Part shown: positions 52,972-61,776 of the stretch, piece by piece
How the letters are laid out: the number at the start of each line of letters is the position of its first letter
How positions within the stretch are numbered: the first letter of the stretch is position 1
Assembly: GCF_037071985.1 (NCBI RefSeq)
Contig: NZ_JAXHDF010000007.1
Location: forward strand, 191,010 to 255,009
Length of the DNA: 64,000 nucleotides
Direction: 5' to 3'
From: Pseudogracilibacillus sp037071985
GTDB taxonomy: Bacteria; Bacillota; Bacilli; Bacillales; Amphibacillaceae
Made by a program: the position numbers and the translations under genes
The notes under the pieces: generated by a model
Database searches by the model: none
What the model saw: only the letters and a program-made list of their open reading frames with translations
What the model was told of the DNA's origin: nothing

Positions 52972-53967
52972 TTAATCCTCTACAATTTTTGATTTAACAC
53001 GTTTCCGATTTAGTAATTTTCCTTTAAGTAAATCTTTTAAAAATGGGAGTAATCCATTGGGTAAAAAGGCTACAATTAAGATGAGTACAATTCCATAGAT
53101 AAAAAAGTTCATTCCATTCAACATTGGAAATGAAGATCTTAATATCTCATTTAATGGGATAACAATTGCTGCACCAAGTAATGGTCCATAAATTGTTCCA
53201 ATGCCTCCAACAATTACAATAAGCACAAACTCAATTGACAAATTCAAATTAAATATGTTTTCAGGCTCAAAATAGAGCATATATTGTCCATATAAAACTC
53301 CAGCAGCACCTGCCAAACCTGCACTTAAAATCATTGCAATCATTTTATATTTTGTTGTATTAATTCCTAAAGTTTGAGCACTGTCTTGATCTTCACGAAT
53401 TGCTCGCAAATAATAACCAACTTTTGTCCGATCAACCCAATACATAAAGGAGAGACTTATTAAAAACAGAATTAATGCAAGCCAATAATATGTTTCATAC
53501 TCTTTAAAAATCATATTTGTAAAGGAAGGTTCAAATGGGATGTTTACTCCCATCGATCCATTCGTTAAACTCCTCCAAAATAAGGCTATATGTCTGATTA
53601 CTTCTCCAAATGCTATAGTCGCTAATGTAAAATAAGGACCCTTTAACCTAAATGTTGGAAATCCAATTACAATCCCAGCAATAATGGAAACTAAAACAGC
53701 TGCTAATAAACCAAGCCATGGAGATAGCCCTGATTTTAGAAATAGAAGAGACGATGTGTAAGCTCCTAGACCGAAAAAGATTGCATGACCTAAAGATAAT
53801 TGTCCACCATAACCTCCTAATACATTCCAAGCGTTAGCCACTGTAGCAAACAACAAGATTAAGATAAAAATATTTAAATAAAATCGATTATCAAATATGA
53901 GCGGTACTAATGCTGCCAAGATTATCCCTATCAGTAAAAACTTTTGTGAGAGTATTTTATTCATCAT
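52972..53967 (-). CDS. ABC permease LivM
   Basis: Membrane subunit of 331 residues with about 9 helices. The family signature region GYGGQLSLGHAIFFGLGAYTSSLL and the permease-ATPase interface REDQDSAQTLGINTTKYKMIAMILSAGLAG are clear. It overlaps livH by 4 bp. A basic C-terminal tail (LKGKLLNRKRVKSKIVED) follows the last helix. Confidence 0.93.
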   Translation of the reverse strand: MMNKILSQKFLLIGIILAALVPLIFDNRFYLNIFILILLFATVANAWNVLGGYGGQLSLGHAIFFGLGAYTSSLLFLKSGLSPWLGLLAAVLVSIIAGIVIGFPTFRLKGPYFTLATIAFGEVIRHIALFWRSLTNGSMGVNIPFEPSFTNMIFKEYETYYWLALILFLISLSFMYWVDRTKVGYYLRAIREDQDSAQTLGINTTKYKMIAMILSAGLAGAAGVLYGQYMLYFEPENIFNLNLSIEFVLIVIVGGIGTIYGPLLGAAIVIPLNEILRSSFPMLNGMNFFIYGIVLILIVAFLPNGLLPFLKDLLKGKLLNRKRVKSKIVED

Positions 53968-54848
53968 TCTAATCCGACCTCCTCTGAACCTTTTCCTCTA
54001 CTGAATATGCCAGCAGGACGAACTAGTAAAACTAGAATAAATATTATGAAATAAATCGCTTCTTTTAAGCCTGGGGAAATCAAAAGTCCGGATAGTGCTT
54101 CAACAACACCAATAAATAATCCTCCATAAAACGCTCCGAACATACTACCCATTCCCCCTAATACCACCACGACAAAAGCTATTAATACAAAGGTCGTTCC
54201 GATTGTTGGATATACTGAATAAATTGGCATTAACATCGATCCCGCTAAACCTACTAAGGCTGTACCAATTCCAAAGGCAAGAATATAGATTCGCTTTACA
54301 TTTATCCCTACCAGATATGCAGCATCACGTTGCATAGCTACTGCTCGTATCGCTTTACCTACCATCGTCTTTTGCAAGAAAAAATACAATGCGATTGCAA
54401 TTACAATAGCTGATATAAACGCAACAATATTTGGAAGACTCATCGTTATTCCGCCAATATTAATTAATTTGCTTTGATATGCAGTATGAACTGTTCGATG
54501 GTTAGCATTAAACAGCATTAAAGCTAAGTTTTGAAGGGCAATTGATAGTCCTAGTGTTACGAAAATTTTTGTTGATGCAGGTGTATCTAAAATTGGTTCT
54601 ATTACTAGCTTTTGTGTTGCTAAGCCAATCAAAAATAACAAAATAATTACGATAATTGCTGACGAATAAGGATCGAGCCCTAGTGTTGAATAAAGAAGAA
54701 AACTTGCATACATTGCAATCATTAAGTATTCACCATGAGCAAAGTTTATAATTCTTACTACTCCGAGAATCAAGTTCAGCCCCATGCTAATTAGAGCGTA
54801 TATCCCTCCTATCATCAGACCAGAAATAATTGTTTGAGTTAATAACAT
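53964..54848 (-). CDS. ABC permease LivH
   Basis: Membrane subunit of 294 residues from the ATG at 54846-54848 (GAGG 8 bp upstream). It has about 8 helices, the LivH signature IYALISMGLNLILGVVRIINFAHGEYLM and the interface segment AVAMQRDAAYLVGINVKRIYILAFGIG. Followed without gap by livM. Confidence 0.93.
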   Translation of the reverse strand: MLLTQTIISGLMIGGIYALISMGLNLILGVVRIINFAHGEYLMIAMYASFLLYSTLGLDPYSSAIIVIILLFLIGLATQKLVIEPILDTPASTKIFVTLGLSIALQNLALMLFNANHRTVHTAYQSKLINIGGITMSLPNIVAFISAIVIAIALYFFLQKTMVGKAIRAVAMQRDAAYLVGINVKRIYILAFGIGTALVGLAGSMLMPIYSVYPTIGTTFVLIAFVVVVLGGMGSMFGAFYGGLFIGVVEALSGLLISPGLKEAIYFIIFILVLLVRPAGIFSRGKGSEEVGLE

Positions 54849-54925
54849 TCCTTTCACCTCAATTTATGAATAGTAACAGCTACTCCAAGGCAGTTTTCTT
54901 GAAATAGCTGCTTTGCTTAAATGGT

Positions 54926-56158
54926 CTATTTAGTTATTTTCGGTTTTTCTATCGCAACCTCTTCTGGATATACAGTAATTAGTTCTCCATCAATCCACTG
55001 GGTGATATATGGTTCACTTAACTTGTTTTGACCAGATACCTCATCAAATTCAACACCCCAGCCTGTTGCAGTTGTATTTTTTTCAACCTTGTAATTCATC
55101 GCAACTTCGCGTAGTTTTTCAGGATCCAGCTCTCCATCAGCTTCTTCAATGATTTCTAAAACTACTTTCATTCCCATATAATTTGCTAAAGAATGACCAG
55201 AGCGTGGTTCGGAACCAAATTTTTCTTCATAAGCAGCTAAGAACTCTTCCATTCCAGGAGTAGCATCTTTATTAATTTCATATTGTGGAAAGTCCACATT
55301 CAAAATATGCTCGGAATTTTCGCCAACCGCATCCGCAAAGTCTGTCATCGTATGTCCTCCACCTGAACCAATAAAGACAGGGACTTCTACGTTAAGTTCT
55401 TTCATTTGACGCGAGATTAATATAGCATCATTAATATAAGAGACAACAATTAATACATCAGGATCTGCCTTTTTAATATTTAAAATAACAGATGTTAAAT
55501 CATTTGATGTCGAGCTATATGGTTGGATAGAAACAACATTAATTCCTTCTGCTTCAGCTAATTTTTCTGCTTCATCCGCAATAGTTGTTCCGTATGAAGA
55601 GTCTTCATGGGCAATAGCAACCTTTATATCGCTTAAATCTTTTCCTAATTCAGCTGCAACTACATCTTTTATAAAATTAATATGAACAACAGAAAACATA
55701 GAAGCTGGTGGATTTGTACGAAGGATAGACTGGTACTCTCGGTCTGTCACATTATCTGCAACCGCTCCCAATTCCCAGTATAAAGCTCCATTTCTTTCCG
55801 CTACTTCACTAGCTGCAAAAGCAATTCCACTTGAATAAGAACCTACTATGGACTGAATGTTTTCTTGATTAATCAATCGATTTGCTTCAGCTTGTGCTGC
55901 ATCCGGATCTACCGCATCACCTTTAACAAGTTCAACCTCTCTTCCATTTATTCCACCATTTGCATTAATTTCTTCCACAGCTAATTCTGCACCTCGATAA
56001 CTTTCCTCACCCAACAAAGCTAAATCACCTGTTAATGGAAATAAAGCACCAAGTTTGATCGGTCCATCATCGCTCCCCGAACTACCTTTTGAACCTCCTC
56101 CACACGCTGTTAAAAACAACATGACTACAATAAGTAACATACTAGATATTTTTTTCAT
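54926..56158 (-). CDS. LivK-type substrate-binding lipoprotein
   Basis: Periplasmic-binding-fold lipoprotein of 410 residues; lipobox MLFLTAC followed by a Gly/Ser linker. The two lobes begin IKLGALFPLTGDLALLGEESYRGAELAVEEINANGGINGREV and include VGSYSSGIAFAASEVAERNGALYWE and YSSTSNDLTSVILNIKKADPDVLIVVSY. The ligand is unknown. The HAAT family includes carriers of aromatic and short-chain acids and amides as well as amino acids. It is the first of the five Liv genes, which suits high expression. Confidence 0.9.
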   Translation of the reverse strand: MKKISSMLLIVVMLFLTACGGGSKGSSGSDDGPIKLGALFPLTGDLALLGEESYRGAELAVEEINANGGINGREVELVKGDAVDPDAAQAEANRLINQENIQSIVGSYSSGIAFAASEVAERNGALYWELGAVADNVTDREYQSILRTNPPASMFSVVHINFIKDVVAAELGKDLSDIKVAIAHEDSSYGTTIADEAEKLAEAEGINVVSIQPYSSTSNDLTSVILNIKKADPDVLIVVSYINDAILISRQMKELNVEVPVFIGSGGGHTMTDFADAVGENSEHILNVDFPQYEINKDATPGMEEFLAAYEEKFGSEPRSGHSLANYMGMKVVLEIIEEADGELDPEKLREVAMNYKVEKNTTATGWGVEFDEVSGQNKLSEPYITQWIDGELITVYPEEVAIEKPKITK

Positions 56159-56185
56159 ATCTCGTTTCCTCCTCTATGTAAGTTT

Positions 56186-56947
56186 TTAGCTGATTAACCA
56201 GCCTCCATCTACGTAAATGGTTTGTCCAGTAATATAATTAGAAGCACTTGATGCTAAGAATATTGCAGTTCCTTGTAAATCTTCTTCTTCGCCTATTCTT
56301 TTCAGAGGGATTCTTGATTTCATCCACTCTACTTTTTCTTTATCCTCAAACAATACTTTTGTCATTTCTGTTTTGAAATAGCCAGGGCCGATTGCATTGG
56401 TGTATATTCCATCTTCTGCATATTCTACTGCCATTGCCTTTGTTAATTGAGAAACTCCACCTTTACTCGCTGCATAGACCGGCATATTTGGAAATCCAAT
56501 TTCGCTCGTCAAGGAAGCAATATTGATAATTTTCCCAAATTTCTGTCTTTTCATGTGAGGAATGACCGCTTTTGATACTAAATAAACACTTTTCAAGTTT
56601 ACATCCATAACTAAATCCCAATCTTTTTCTTCAAGATTAACCAATTTATCTCTCGCATTCGTTCCAGCGGCATTTACTAATATATCAATTTTTCCCTCCT
56701 TTTCTATCACGTCATCTATAAACGTATTAATGGATTCTTTATTTTGAATATCTACTGTATTATAGTGCGCTTTCCTCTCATATTTTTCTTTAATTTCATT
56801 ACACACTTTTTGCAATTCTTCCTCAGTTCTACTAGCCAGTACAACATCTGCACCAGCCTGTGCAAGTGCTAATGCAATTGATTTTCCAAGCCCCCTTCCT
56901 CCACCTGTAACAACTGCTGTTTGCCCTTCTAAATTGAATAATTTCAT
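56186..56947 (-). CDS. Short-chain dehydrogenase/reductase
   Basis: Classical SDR of 253 residues: TGGGRGLGKSIALALAQAGADVVLASR, NAAGTNARDK, YAASK for catalytic Tyr/Lys, and SNYITGQTIYVDGGWLIS at the end. Resembles gluconate 5-dehydrogenase and 3-oxoacyl reductase-like enzymes, so an alcohol/ketone oxidoreductase is as far as the sequence goes. The ATG overlaps the stop of the iron-dependent dehydrogenase gene, so the two are coupled. Confidence 0.88.
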   Translation of the reverse strand: MKLFNLEGQTAVVTGGGRGLGKSIALALAQAGADVVLASRTEEELQKVCNEIKEKYERKAHYNTVDIQNKESINTFIDDVIEKEGKIDILVNAAGTNARDKLVNLEEKDWDLVMDVNLKSVYLVSKAVIPHMKRQKFGKIINIASLTSEIGFPNMPVYAASKGGVSQLTKAMAVEYAEDGIYTNAIGPGYFKTEMTKVLFEDKEKVEWMKSRIPLKRIGEEEDLQGTAIFLASSASNYITGQTIYVDGGWLIS

Positions 56948-58104
56948 TTCTCTCCTCCTATTGATTGTTTATATAACCTAATAACATCGTCATAACGGGT
57001 AATTCTTGGATTTACGGCTATATTTCCACTTAGCATAGCATCTTCAGCCATTTTTTCTATTTTGCTAGAATCTATTCCAAATGATTCGAAACTTTCTGGT
57101 ATTCCTATATCTTTAGCTAGTTTTCTTACTGATTCAACCGCTTTATATGCTTTTTCCATAACTGTTGAATTATCAAGAACTTCTCCCATGTCTTCAGCAA
57201 TATCTGCATATAGTTCTGGGACTGCTAGTATATTAAATGCCATAACATGAGGGATTAATATTGCGTTAGCAACCCCATGAGGAACACCATATATAGCGCT
57301 TACAGGATGGCTTAAAGCATGACAGTTTCCAAGTCTTGTATTATTAAATGCCAAGCCTGCTAGCAAACTGCCCATCAACATTTCATCGCGGTATTTTAAA
57401 GTATCACCATTATAAACAGCTTGCCTTAGGTTTCTACTTATCTTTCTTATTGCTTCCCTCGCTAATGTTTTCGTAATAGGATTCGCCATTTTAGAGGTAT
57501 ATGATTCTATTGCATGGACTAGAGCATCTAAACCTGTTGCAGCTGTAATGTGCGATGGTAATGTTAATGTAACCATTGGATCCAAGATTGCCCATTTAGG
57601 TGCTAATCTCACTCCACCCACTGTAAACTTGTATTCTCTTTCTTCATCTGTAATTACTGTAAAGTTAGTAACTTCACTAGCAGTACCAGCAGTCGTTGGA
57701 ATCGCTATCAAAGGTAGTAAATCTTTGTTAAACGTATCAATTCCTTCATACTCTTTGATTTCCCCTCCGTTTGTAGCAAGCAGTGAAACTGCTTTCGCTA
57801 CATCCATCGAACTGCCCCCACCTATCGCTATTACGAGGTCGGCTTTTACTTCTCTTAACATATCCAATGCGTTATTACAGTTTGAAACAGTAGGATTTGG
57901 CTGACATTCACTAAAAATTTTATAGTTAACATGGTTGACATATTGCAATAAATCATCAATCAATCCCGTTTTCATCAAGCCCGGATCCGTTACAATGAGC
58001 ACATTTTTAATACCTTGTCCATCGATGATTTTTTTCACTTCTTTTAAAGCATTAACTCCGTATGTAATTTGTGTAGGATTTTTATAGTATCCTAAATTGT
58101 CCAT
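56944..58104 (-). CDS. Iron-containing alcohol dehydrogenase
   Basis: Group III alcohol dehydrogenase of about 386 residues. NAD site GGGSSMDVAKAVSLLA; iron ligands in DALVHAIESYTS and CHALSHPVSAIYGVPHGVANAILIPHVM. Related to 4-hydroxybutyrate, lactaldehyde, 1,3-propanediol and maleylacetate-type enzymes. The paired semialdehyde dehydrogenase makes a hydroxy acid to semialdehyde to dicarboxylate route possible. The start is one of two adjacent ATGs (58107 or 58104) after AAGGGTG. Confidence 0.9.
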   Translation of the reverse strand: MDNLGYYKNPTQITYGVNALKEVKKIIDGQGIKNVLIVTDPGLMKTGLIDDLLQYVNHVNYKIFSECQPNPTVSNCNNALDMLREVKADLVIAIGGGSSMDVAKAVSLLATNGGEIKEYEGIDTFNKDLLPLIAIPTTAGTASEVTNFTVITDEEREYKFTVGGVRLAPKWAILDPMVTLTLPSHITAATGLDALVHAIESYTSKMANPITKTLAREAIRKISRNLRQAVYNGDTLKYRDEMLMGSLLAGLAFNNTRLGNCHALSHPVSAIYGVPHGVANAILIPHVMAFNILAVPELYADIAEDMGEVLDNSTVMEKAYKAVESVRKLAKDIGIPESFESFGIDSSKIEKMAEDAMLSGNIAVNPRITRYDDVIRLYKQSIGGEK

Positions 58105-58115
58105 CATTATCACCC

Positions 58116-58853
58116 TTATTTTTCTTCTTGTAGATATCCTTTTGATAATACAAAATCTTTTAAAAATGGTCTTCGTTTGTCAGATAGAAAATCCGTCATA
58201 ACCTGACTCCAAGTTGTTTCCTTACTATTTGTAGTTCTCTTTTTATAATAATTTGAAATTACCTCATCGTATTCTGTTAATATTTGTTCGTATTTAGTTT
58301 CATCATAATCATCCGTATGTACAATGGCTTTCACCGGTAGTCTTGGTTTTACTTCATTTTGCTCATCTGGAACTCCTACAGTTAAGCCAAAAAGAGGGAT
58401 AACATGATCAGGAAGAGAGAGCAGATCGCTTATCTCTCGAGGATTATTTCTAACTCCTCCTATAAAACAGATTCCATATCCTTTAGACTCAGCAGCAATC
58501 ACAAAATTTTGTGCTAGTAAAGCCGTATCAATAGCGGCAACTAAAAAGTTTTCTAATGTACCACCTTTTATTTCTTCGCCATGTCTTAAGACTGCATGTC
58601 TTGCTCGATTTAAATCAGCGCAAAACACTAATGATAACGCAGCCGTTTTAAATTGTTGTTGATTACTGGAAAGTTCCCCCAACTTATTAATTTTTTCTCT
58701 GTCTTTAATTTGAATAACCGAATAAGCTTGGACGAAGTTGGAACTTGCCGCATATTGTGCAGCATTCAAAAGTTCATAAAATTCTTGATCGCTGATAGGT
58801 GTAGACTTATAGTTTCGAACAGATCGATGTGATTTTAGTATATTTAAAACCAA
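58116..58853 (-). CDS. NfsA-type FMN nitroreductase
   Basis: Oxygen-insensitive NAD(P)H:FMN oxidoreductase of 245 residues: SHRSVRNYKSTPISDQEFYELLNAAQYAASSNFVQAYSVIQI at the N-terminus, AAIDTALLAQNFVIAAESKGYGICFIGGVRNNPREI in the core and FGLTVGVPDEQNEVKPRLP near the end. Members reduce nitro groups, quinones or enones. Its presence directly behind the regulator may mean the operon substrate is a nitro or enone compound. It starts at TTG (58853) with AGAGGAGG. Confidence 0.9.
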   Translation of the reverse strand: MVLNILKSHRSVRNYKSTPISDQEFYELLNAAQYAASSNFVQAYSVIQIKDREKINKLGELSSNQQQFKTAALSLVFCADLNRARHAVLRHGEEIKGGTLENFLVAAIDTALLAQNFVIAAESKGYGICFIGGVRNNPREISDLLSLPDHVIPLFGLTVGVPDEQNEVKPRLPVKAIVHTDDYDETKYEQILTEYDEVISNYYKKRTTNSKETTWSQVMTDFLSDKRRPFLKDFVLSKGYLQEEK

Positions 58854-58891
58854 ATCTATAACCTCCTCTTCGGTGAAAGCTAATATTCTAA

Positions 58892-59575
58892 TTAGATAGA
58901 TTCATTTTTATTTTTTTCATCATTCATTTGTTGAATTACTTTTAATAAGTTATTTTTGGTTCTTGTTAAATGATATTCCATAGCTAGTCTTAATTCCTGA
59001 GGGTCTCTACGTAAAACAGCCTCATAAATGCGTCGATGGTCTTGCTGAGTCTTTTCATAGTAGGGTTCTAATAGTTTAGGCGCAATAGGAGAAATCCCCA
59101 GATTATCAACAAACTTTTTAGCTCTAGGCCAAGGACAATCCTTATGCAGAATAGCATGGAATTTAGCATTCAATTTGCTATATTTATCATTCGTTTCATC
59201 CGTTAGTTTAAGCGTTTCCATTTCTATTAATACTTCCCCTAATAATGTTACATCTTCTTCAGTTAGGTACGGCAAAGACTTTTCAACTACTGTTGCTTCA
59301 AGCATACATCGGAGGTTAAAAATCTCTTCAATATCTTCTTGTGTAATCGGGGTTACTATCGCACCTTTATGAGGTTTAATCTCTACAAGTCCTTCCATTT
59401 CTAAATGAGTCAGCGCTTCTCGAATAGGCATTCTACTTACATTTAACCTCTGAGCCCACTCATCTTGTATAAGTCTTTCCCCTTCTTTTAACGTACCATT
59501 TAATATTTCTTTTCTTATTTCCTTTATAACTTCATGGACTGTTGTCGAATGACTTTTATTATTTTGTTTAACCAT
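58892..59575 (-). CDS. GntR-family regulator with FCD effector domain
   Basis: 227 residues from the ATG at 59573-59575 (AGAAGGAG upstream). The N-terminal winged helix includes RKEILNGTLKEGERLIQDEWAQRLNVSRMPIREALTHLEMEGLVEIKPHKGAIV; the FCD domain begins EIFNLRCMLEATVVEKSLPYL, carries probable metal His residues (KFHAILHKDC) and ends near MEYHLTRTKNNLLKVI. FCD regulators usually bind organic acids and repress. It is the first gene of the catabolic operon, 38 bp ahead of the nitroreductase, so it is autoregulated if it binds the palindromes upstream. Confidence 0.93.
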   Translation of the reverse strand: MVKQNNKSHSTTVHEVIKEIRKEILNGTLKEGERLIQDEWAQRLNVSRMPIREALTHLEMEGLVEIKPHKGAIVTPITQEDIEEIFNLRCMLEATVVEKSLPYLTEEDVTLLGEVLIEMETLKLTDETNDKYSKLNAKFHAILHKDCPWPRAKKFVDNLGISPIAPKLLEPYYEKTQQDHRRIYEAVLRRDPQELRLAMEYHLTRTKNNLLKVIQQMNDEKNKNESI

Positions 59576-59600
59576 AATAATACTCCTTCTAACCTTCATA

Positions 59601-59611
59601 TTGGATACAAT
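59601..59611. promoter_or_regulatory. GntR operator candidate A
   Basis: TTGGATACAAT, the reverse complement of the ATTGTATCCAA found at sites C and D. It lies just downstream of the predicted -10. Confidence 0.6.
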
Positions 59612-59615
59612 ATAT

Positions 59616-59645
59616 ACAATAACATAATTGTTAGAAAATTGTCAA
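59616..59645 (-). promoter_or_regulatory. Candidate promoter of the catabolic operon
   Basis: On the minus strand, consensus -35 TTGACA (59640-59645), an 18-bp spacer and -10 TATTGT (59616-59621). Palindromes stand immediately on both sides (59601-59611 and 59651-59664), a repression-ready arrangement. Confidence 0.55.
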
Positions 59646-59650
59646 TAGAC

Positions 59651-59664
59651 TTTTGTATACAAAA
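59651..59664. promoter_or_regulatory. GntR operator candidate B
   Basis: TTTTGTATACAAAA, a perfect 14-bp palindrome of the TTGTATACAA type bound by FCD-class GntR proteins, just upstream of the predicted -35. Confidence 0.65.
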
Positions 59665-59714
59665 TTATAGGTATTTGACGTATTTATACGTTTATTTAAG
59701 AGTTTATTCGTAAA

Positions 59715-59726
59715 ATTGTATCCAAT
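59715..59726. promoter_or_regulatory. GntR operator candidate C
   Basis: ATTGTATCCAAT, near-palindromic and identical to site D, about 63 bp centre-to-centre from site B. Confidence 0.6.
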
Positions 59727-59747
59727 CTTAAATTTAAAGCTAATATA

Positions 59748-59759
59748 ATTGTATCCAAT
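59748..59759. promoter_or_regulatory. GntR operator candidate D
   Basis: ATTGTATCCAAT, identical to site C and 33 bp from it (about three helical turns). It is extended by matching A/T flanks to AATTGTATCCAATT. Confidence 0.6.
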
Positions 59760-59939
59760 TTGTATTTTAAAACTTTAAAAGTACACAGTTTAAGCTCCTA
59801 CCGAGTTAATAAATTTTTAACTTTCTATGATCCAATATGAACGTTTTTATCAAAGTGTTTTCAATTTCTTTCTTTGTCCTATAAGAATTTTCCACAGATT
59901 CACTAATTAGACTTCATTATTCAATTTGAGCTTCATGAT

Positions 59940-60160
59940 AATTTTGAGGAGGCAATCTAATTACTCATCACATCAACCCTCCTTTAATACTACCTTAGAG
60001 CGTCTGTTTTCATTTTTTCTTGAAGATGCAATTCGTAAAGTGACTCCAAAGCAAAGCGTAGTGGATTTTTCCTTAGCCCAGCAGATGATCATATTGGCAA
60101 CATGAGACCTTAAGTTGAAGTTTGATAGTGAGAAGTTTTTCGCGGGGAATTGTCTTTTCA
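59940..60160. other. Unresolved region, possible gene remnant
   Basis: A 62-codon minus-strand ORF (59973-60161) with no usable context overlaps a plus-strand open stretch ending at TGA 60103-60105 that reads LERLFSFFLEDAIRKV and on to FSLAQQMIILAT. The plus-strand peptide looks like a protein C-terminus but has no start or ribosome site. Neither is recognised; probably a remnant. Confidence 0.25.
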
Positions 60161-60219
60161 TAATTTTACTGCTTTATACGGGTGCTTCTATTTAAAGTAT
60201 CTACTTCAATTGCGTCACC

Positions 60220-60248
60220 TTGACAATTTTCTACACTTAACTTATAAT
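60220..60248 (+). promoter_or_regulatory. Consensus sigma-A promoter of the thiosulfate uptake genes
   Basis: Perfect -35 TTGACA (60220-60225), a 17-bp spacer and perfect -10 TATAAT (60243-60248). Start near 60255, leader about 38 nt. Expected to be strong unless repressed. Confidence 0.85.
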
Positions 60249-60292
60249 TCTTATAGAGTTACTACGATTAATAATTTGAGGTGAGAACGAGA

Positions 60293-61360
60293 ATGTTTTA
60301 TATGATTTTAACGGGACTCATTTGTGGAGCATTACTTGGCTTTGTTATGCAAAGGGGCCGTTTCTGTTTAACTGGTGGATTTCGCGATATGTATATCGCT
60401 AAAGATAATCGGATGTTTTATGCACTATTAATCGCAATCGCGGTACAGAGTGTAGGTGTTTATTCATTAATTCATTTTGGTGTGATTGAATTTTCAGCGG
60501 GAAGTTTTTCTTGGCTAGCTACGATAGTTGGATCATTCCTTTTCGGAATTGGCATCATATTTGCCGGAGGATGTGCAACTGGAACGTGGTACCGTGCTGG
60601 TGAAGGATTGCTCGGCAGTTGGATTGCGCTTTTTGGGTATATGTTTATGAGTGCAGTTATGAGAACTGGCGTTTTAGCACCTGTTAATACATCTTTAACT
60701 TCAATTGAGTTGCCGACAAATTCGATCGCAGATAGTTCTGGAATTCCAGTTGGAGTATTAATCATTTTCTTTGTTGCAATTGTAGGTTTTATCGTTTATA
60801 AAGAACTCAAAAAACCGAAGATCGTGATACCAACGATGAAGCCACGACATACAGGAATTATGCATATTTTATTCGAGAAAAGATGGCATCCATTCGTTAC
60901 TGCAATGTTAGTTGGTCTTATCGCAATTTTAGCATGGCCGCTAAGTGCCGCGACTGGCAGAATGTTCGGACTCGGGATTACCGCTCCATCAGCAAATATT
61001 TTACAGTTTGCGATTAGCGGAGATATGTCCTATATCAATTGGGGCGTCTTTTTAGTTCTTGGAATATTACTCGGTTCATTTTTAGCTGCAAGTGGAAGCC
61101 GTGAATTTCGATTCAGAATGCCAGATGCAAAAACAGGAATAACGAGCTTTTTAGGTGGTAATTTAATGGGATTCGGTGCAAGTCTTGCTGGTGGATGTTC
61201 GATCGGAAATGGACTTGTCATGACAGCAATGATGACTTGGCAAGGTTGGATTTCCTTATTATTCATTATGCTTGGCACATGGACTGCTTCGTATTTTGTA
61301 TTCATCCGTCCTCAAGCGAAGAAAAAAGTTAGTGTAGATGGTAAAGCAGTTACTGCTTAA
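60293..61360 (+). CDS. tsuA: YeeE/YedE (TsuA)-family thiosulfate transporter
   Basis: Membrane protein of 355 residues from the ATG at 60293 (GAGGTGAG upstream). About nine hydrophobic segments carry the three conserved cysteine motifs of the family: GRFCLTGGFRDMY near the N-terminus, GGCATGTWYRAGEGLLGSW, and GGCSIGNGLVMTAMMTWQGW, with GRMFGLGIT between. TsuA-type proteins pass thiosulfate or other reduced sulfur. The downstream TusA-like gene is the usual cytoplasmic partner, which supports the call. Confidence 0.9.
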   Translation: MFYMILTGLICGALLGFVMQRGRFCLTGGFRDMYIAKDNRMFYALLIAIAVQSVGVYSLIHFGVIEFSAGSFSWLATIVGSFLFGIGIIFAGGCATGTWYRAGEGLLGSWIALFGYMFMSAVMRTGVLAPVNTSLTSIELPTNSIADSSGIPVGVLIIFFVAIVGFIVYKELKKPKIVIPTMKPRHTGIMHILFEKRWHPFVTAMLVGLIAILAWPLSAATGRMFGLGITAPSANILQFAISGDMSYINWGVFLVLGILLGSFLAASGSREFRFRMPDAKTGITSFLGGNLMGFGASLAGGCSIGNGLVMTAMMTWQGWISLLFIMLGTWTASYFVFIRPQAKKKVSVDGKAVTA

Positions 61361-61478
61361 ATTGTGAAGTTTACACTTAAAATTGAGAGCACAGGAACTT
61401 AGAGGCAAATTAACTAGAAAAATAGATTTTTATAATGAAGGTTTAGGAAAATTTAATTAATTCAGGAGGTTTTACACC

Positions 61479-61703
61479 ATGCAAAAAAAATTAGAAGTGA
61501 TGGGTCAAGTTTGCCCATTTCCATTAGTTGAAGCAAAAAAAGCTATCGAAGAAATTAATAGCGGAGATGAGTTAGTTATCGAATTTGACTGCACGCAGGC
61601 AACTGAAAGCATTCCTCGCTGGGCTGCTGAAGCTGGACATAGCATTACTAATTTTGAACAAACTGATGTTGCAGCTTGGACCATTACTGTGCAAAAACAT
61701 TAA
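61479..61703 (+). CDS. TusA-family sulfurtransferase (TsuB-like)
   Basis: Small sulfur carrier of 74 residues with the family active site CPFP (Cys12) in GQVCPFPLVEAKKAIEEINSGDELVIEFDC and the alpha-beta layout of TusA. A strong CAGGAGG site precedes the ATG. Paired with the TsuA-like transporter it probably accepts or processes sulfur from imported thiosulfate. Confidence 0.92.
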   Translation: MQKKLEVMGQVCPFPLVEAKKAIEEINSGDELVIEFDCTQATESIPRWAAEAGHSITNFEQTDVAAWTITVQKH

Positions 61704-61716
61704 TATTTTATTAGGA

Positions 61717-61747
61717 AAGACTTCTTCGAGTGAAGAAGTCTTTTTTT
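61717..61747 (+). terminator. Terminator of the thiosulfate operon
   Basis: AAAGACTTCTTC (61717-61728) pairs with GAAGAAGTCTTT (61732-61743) around a tight loop and continues into TTTT. The repeat array begins 30 bp further on. Confidence 0.93.
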
Positions 61748-61776
61748 ATTATATTAAAATCTATCGGCTATGGATT

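Noticed and set aside
59973..60161. 62-codon minus-strand ORF
   Set aside because: No recognisable family, odd composition, and a competing open stretch on the other strand; kept only as a possible remnant.
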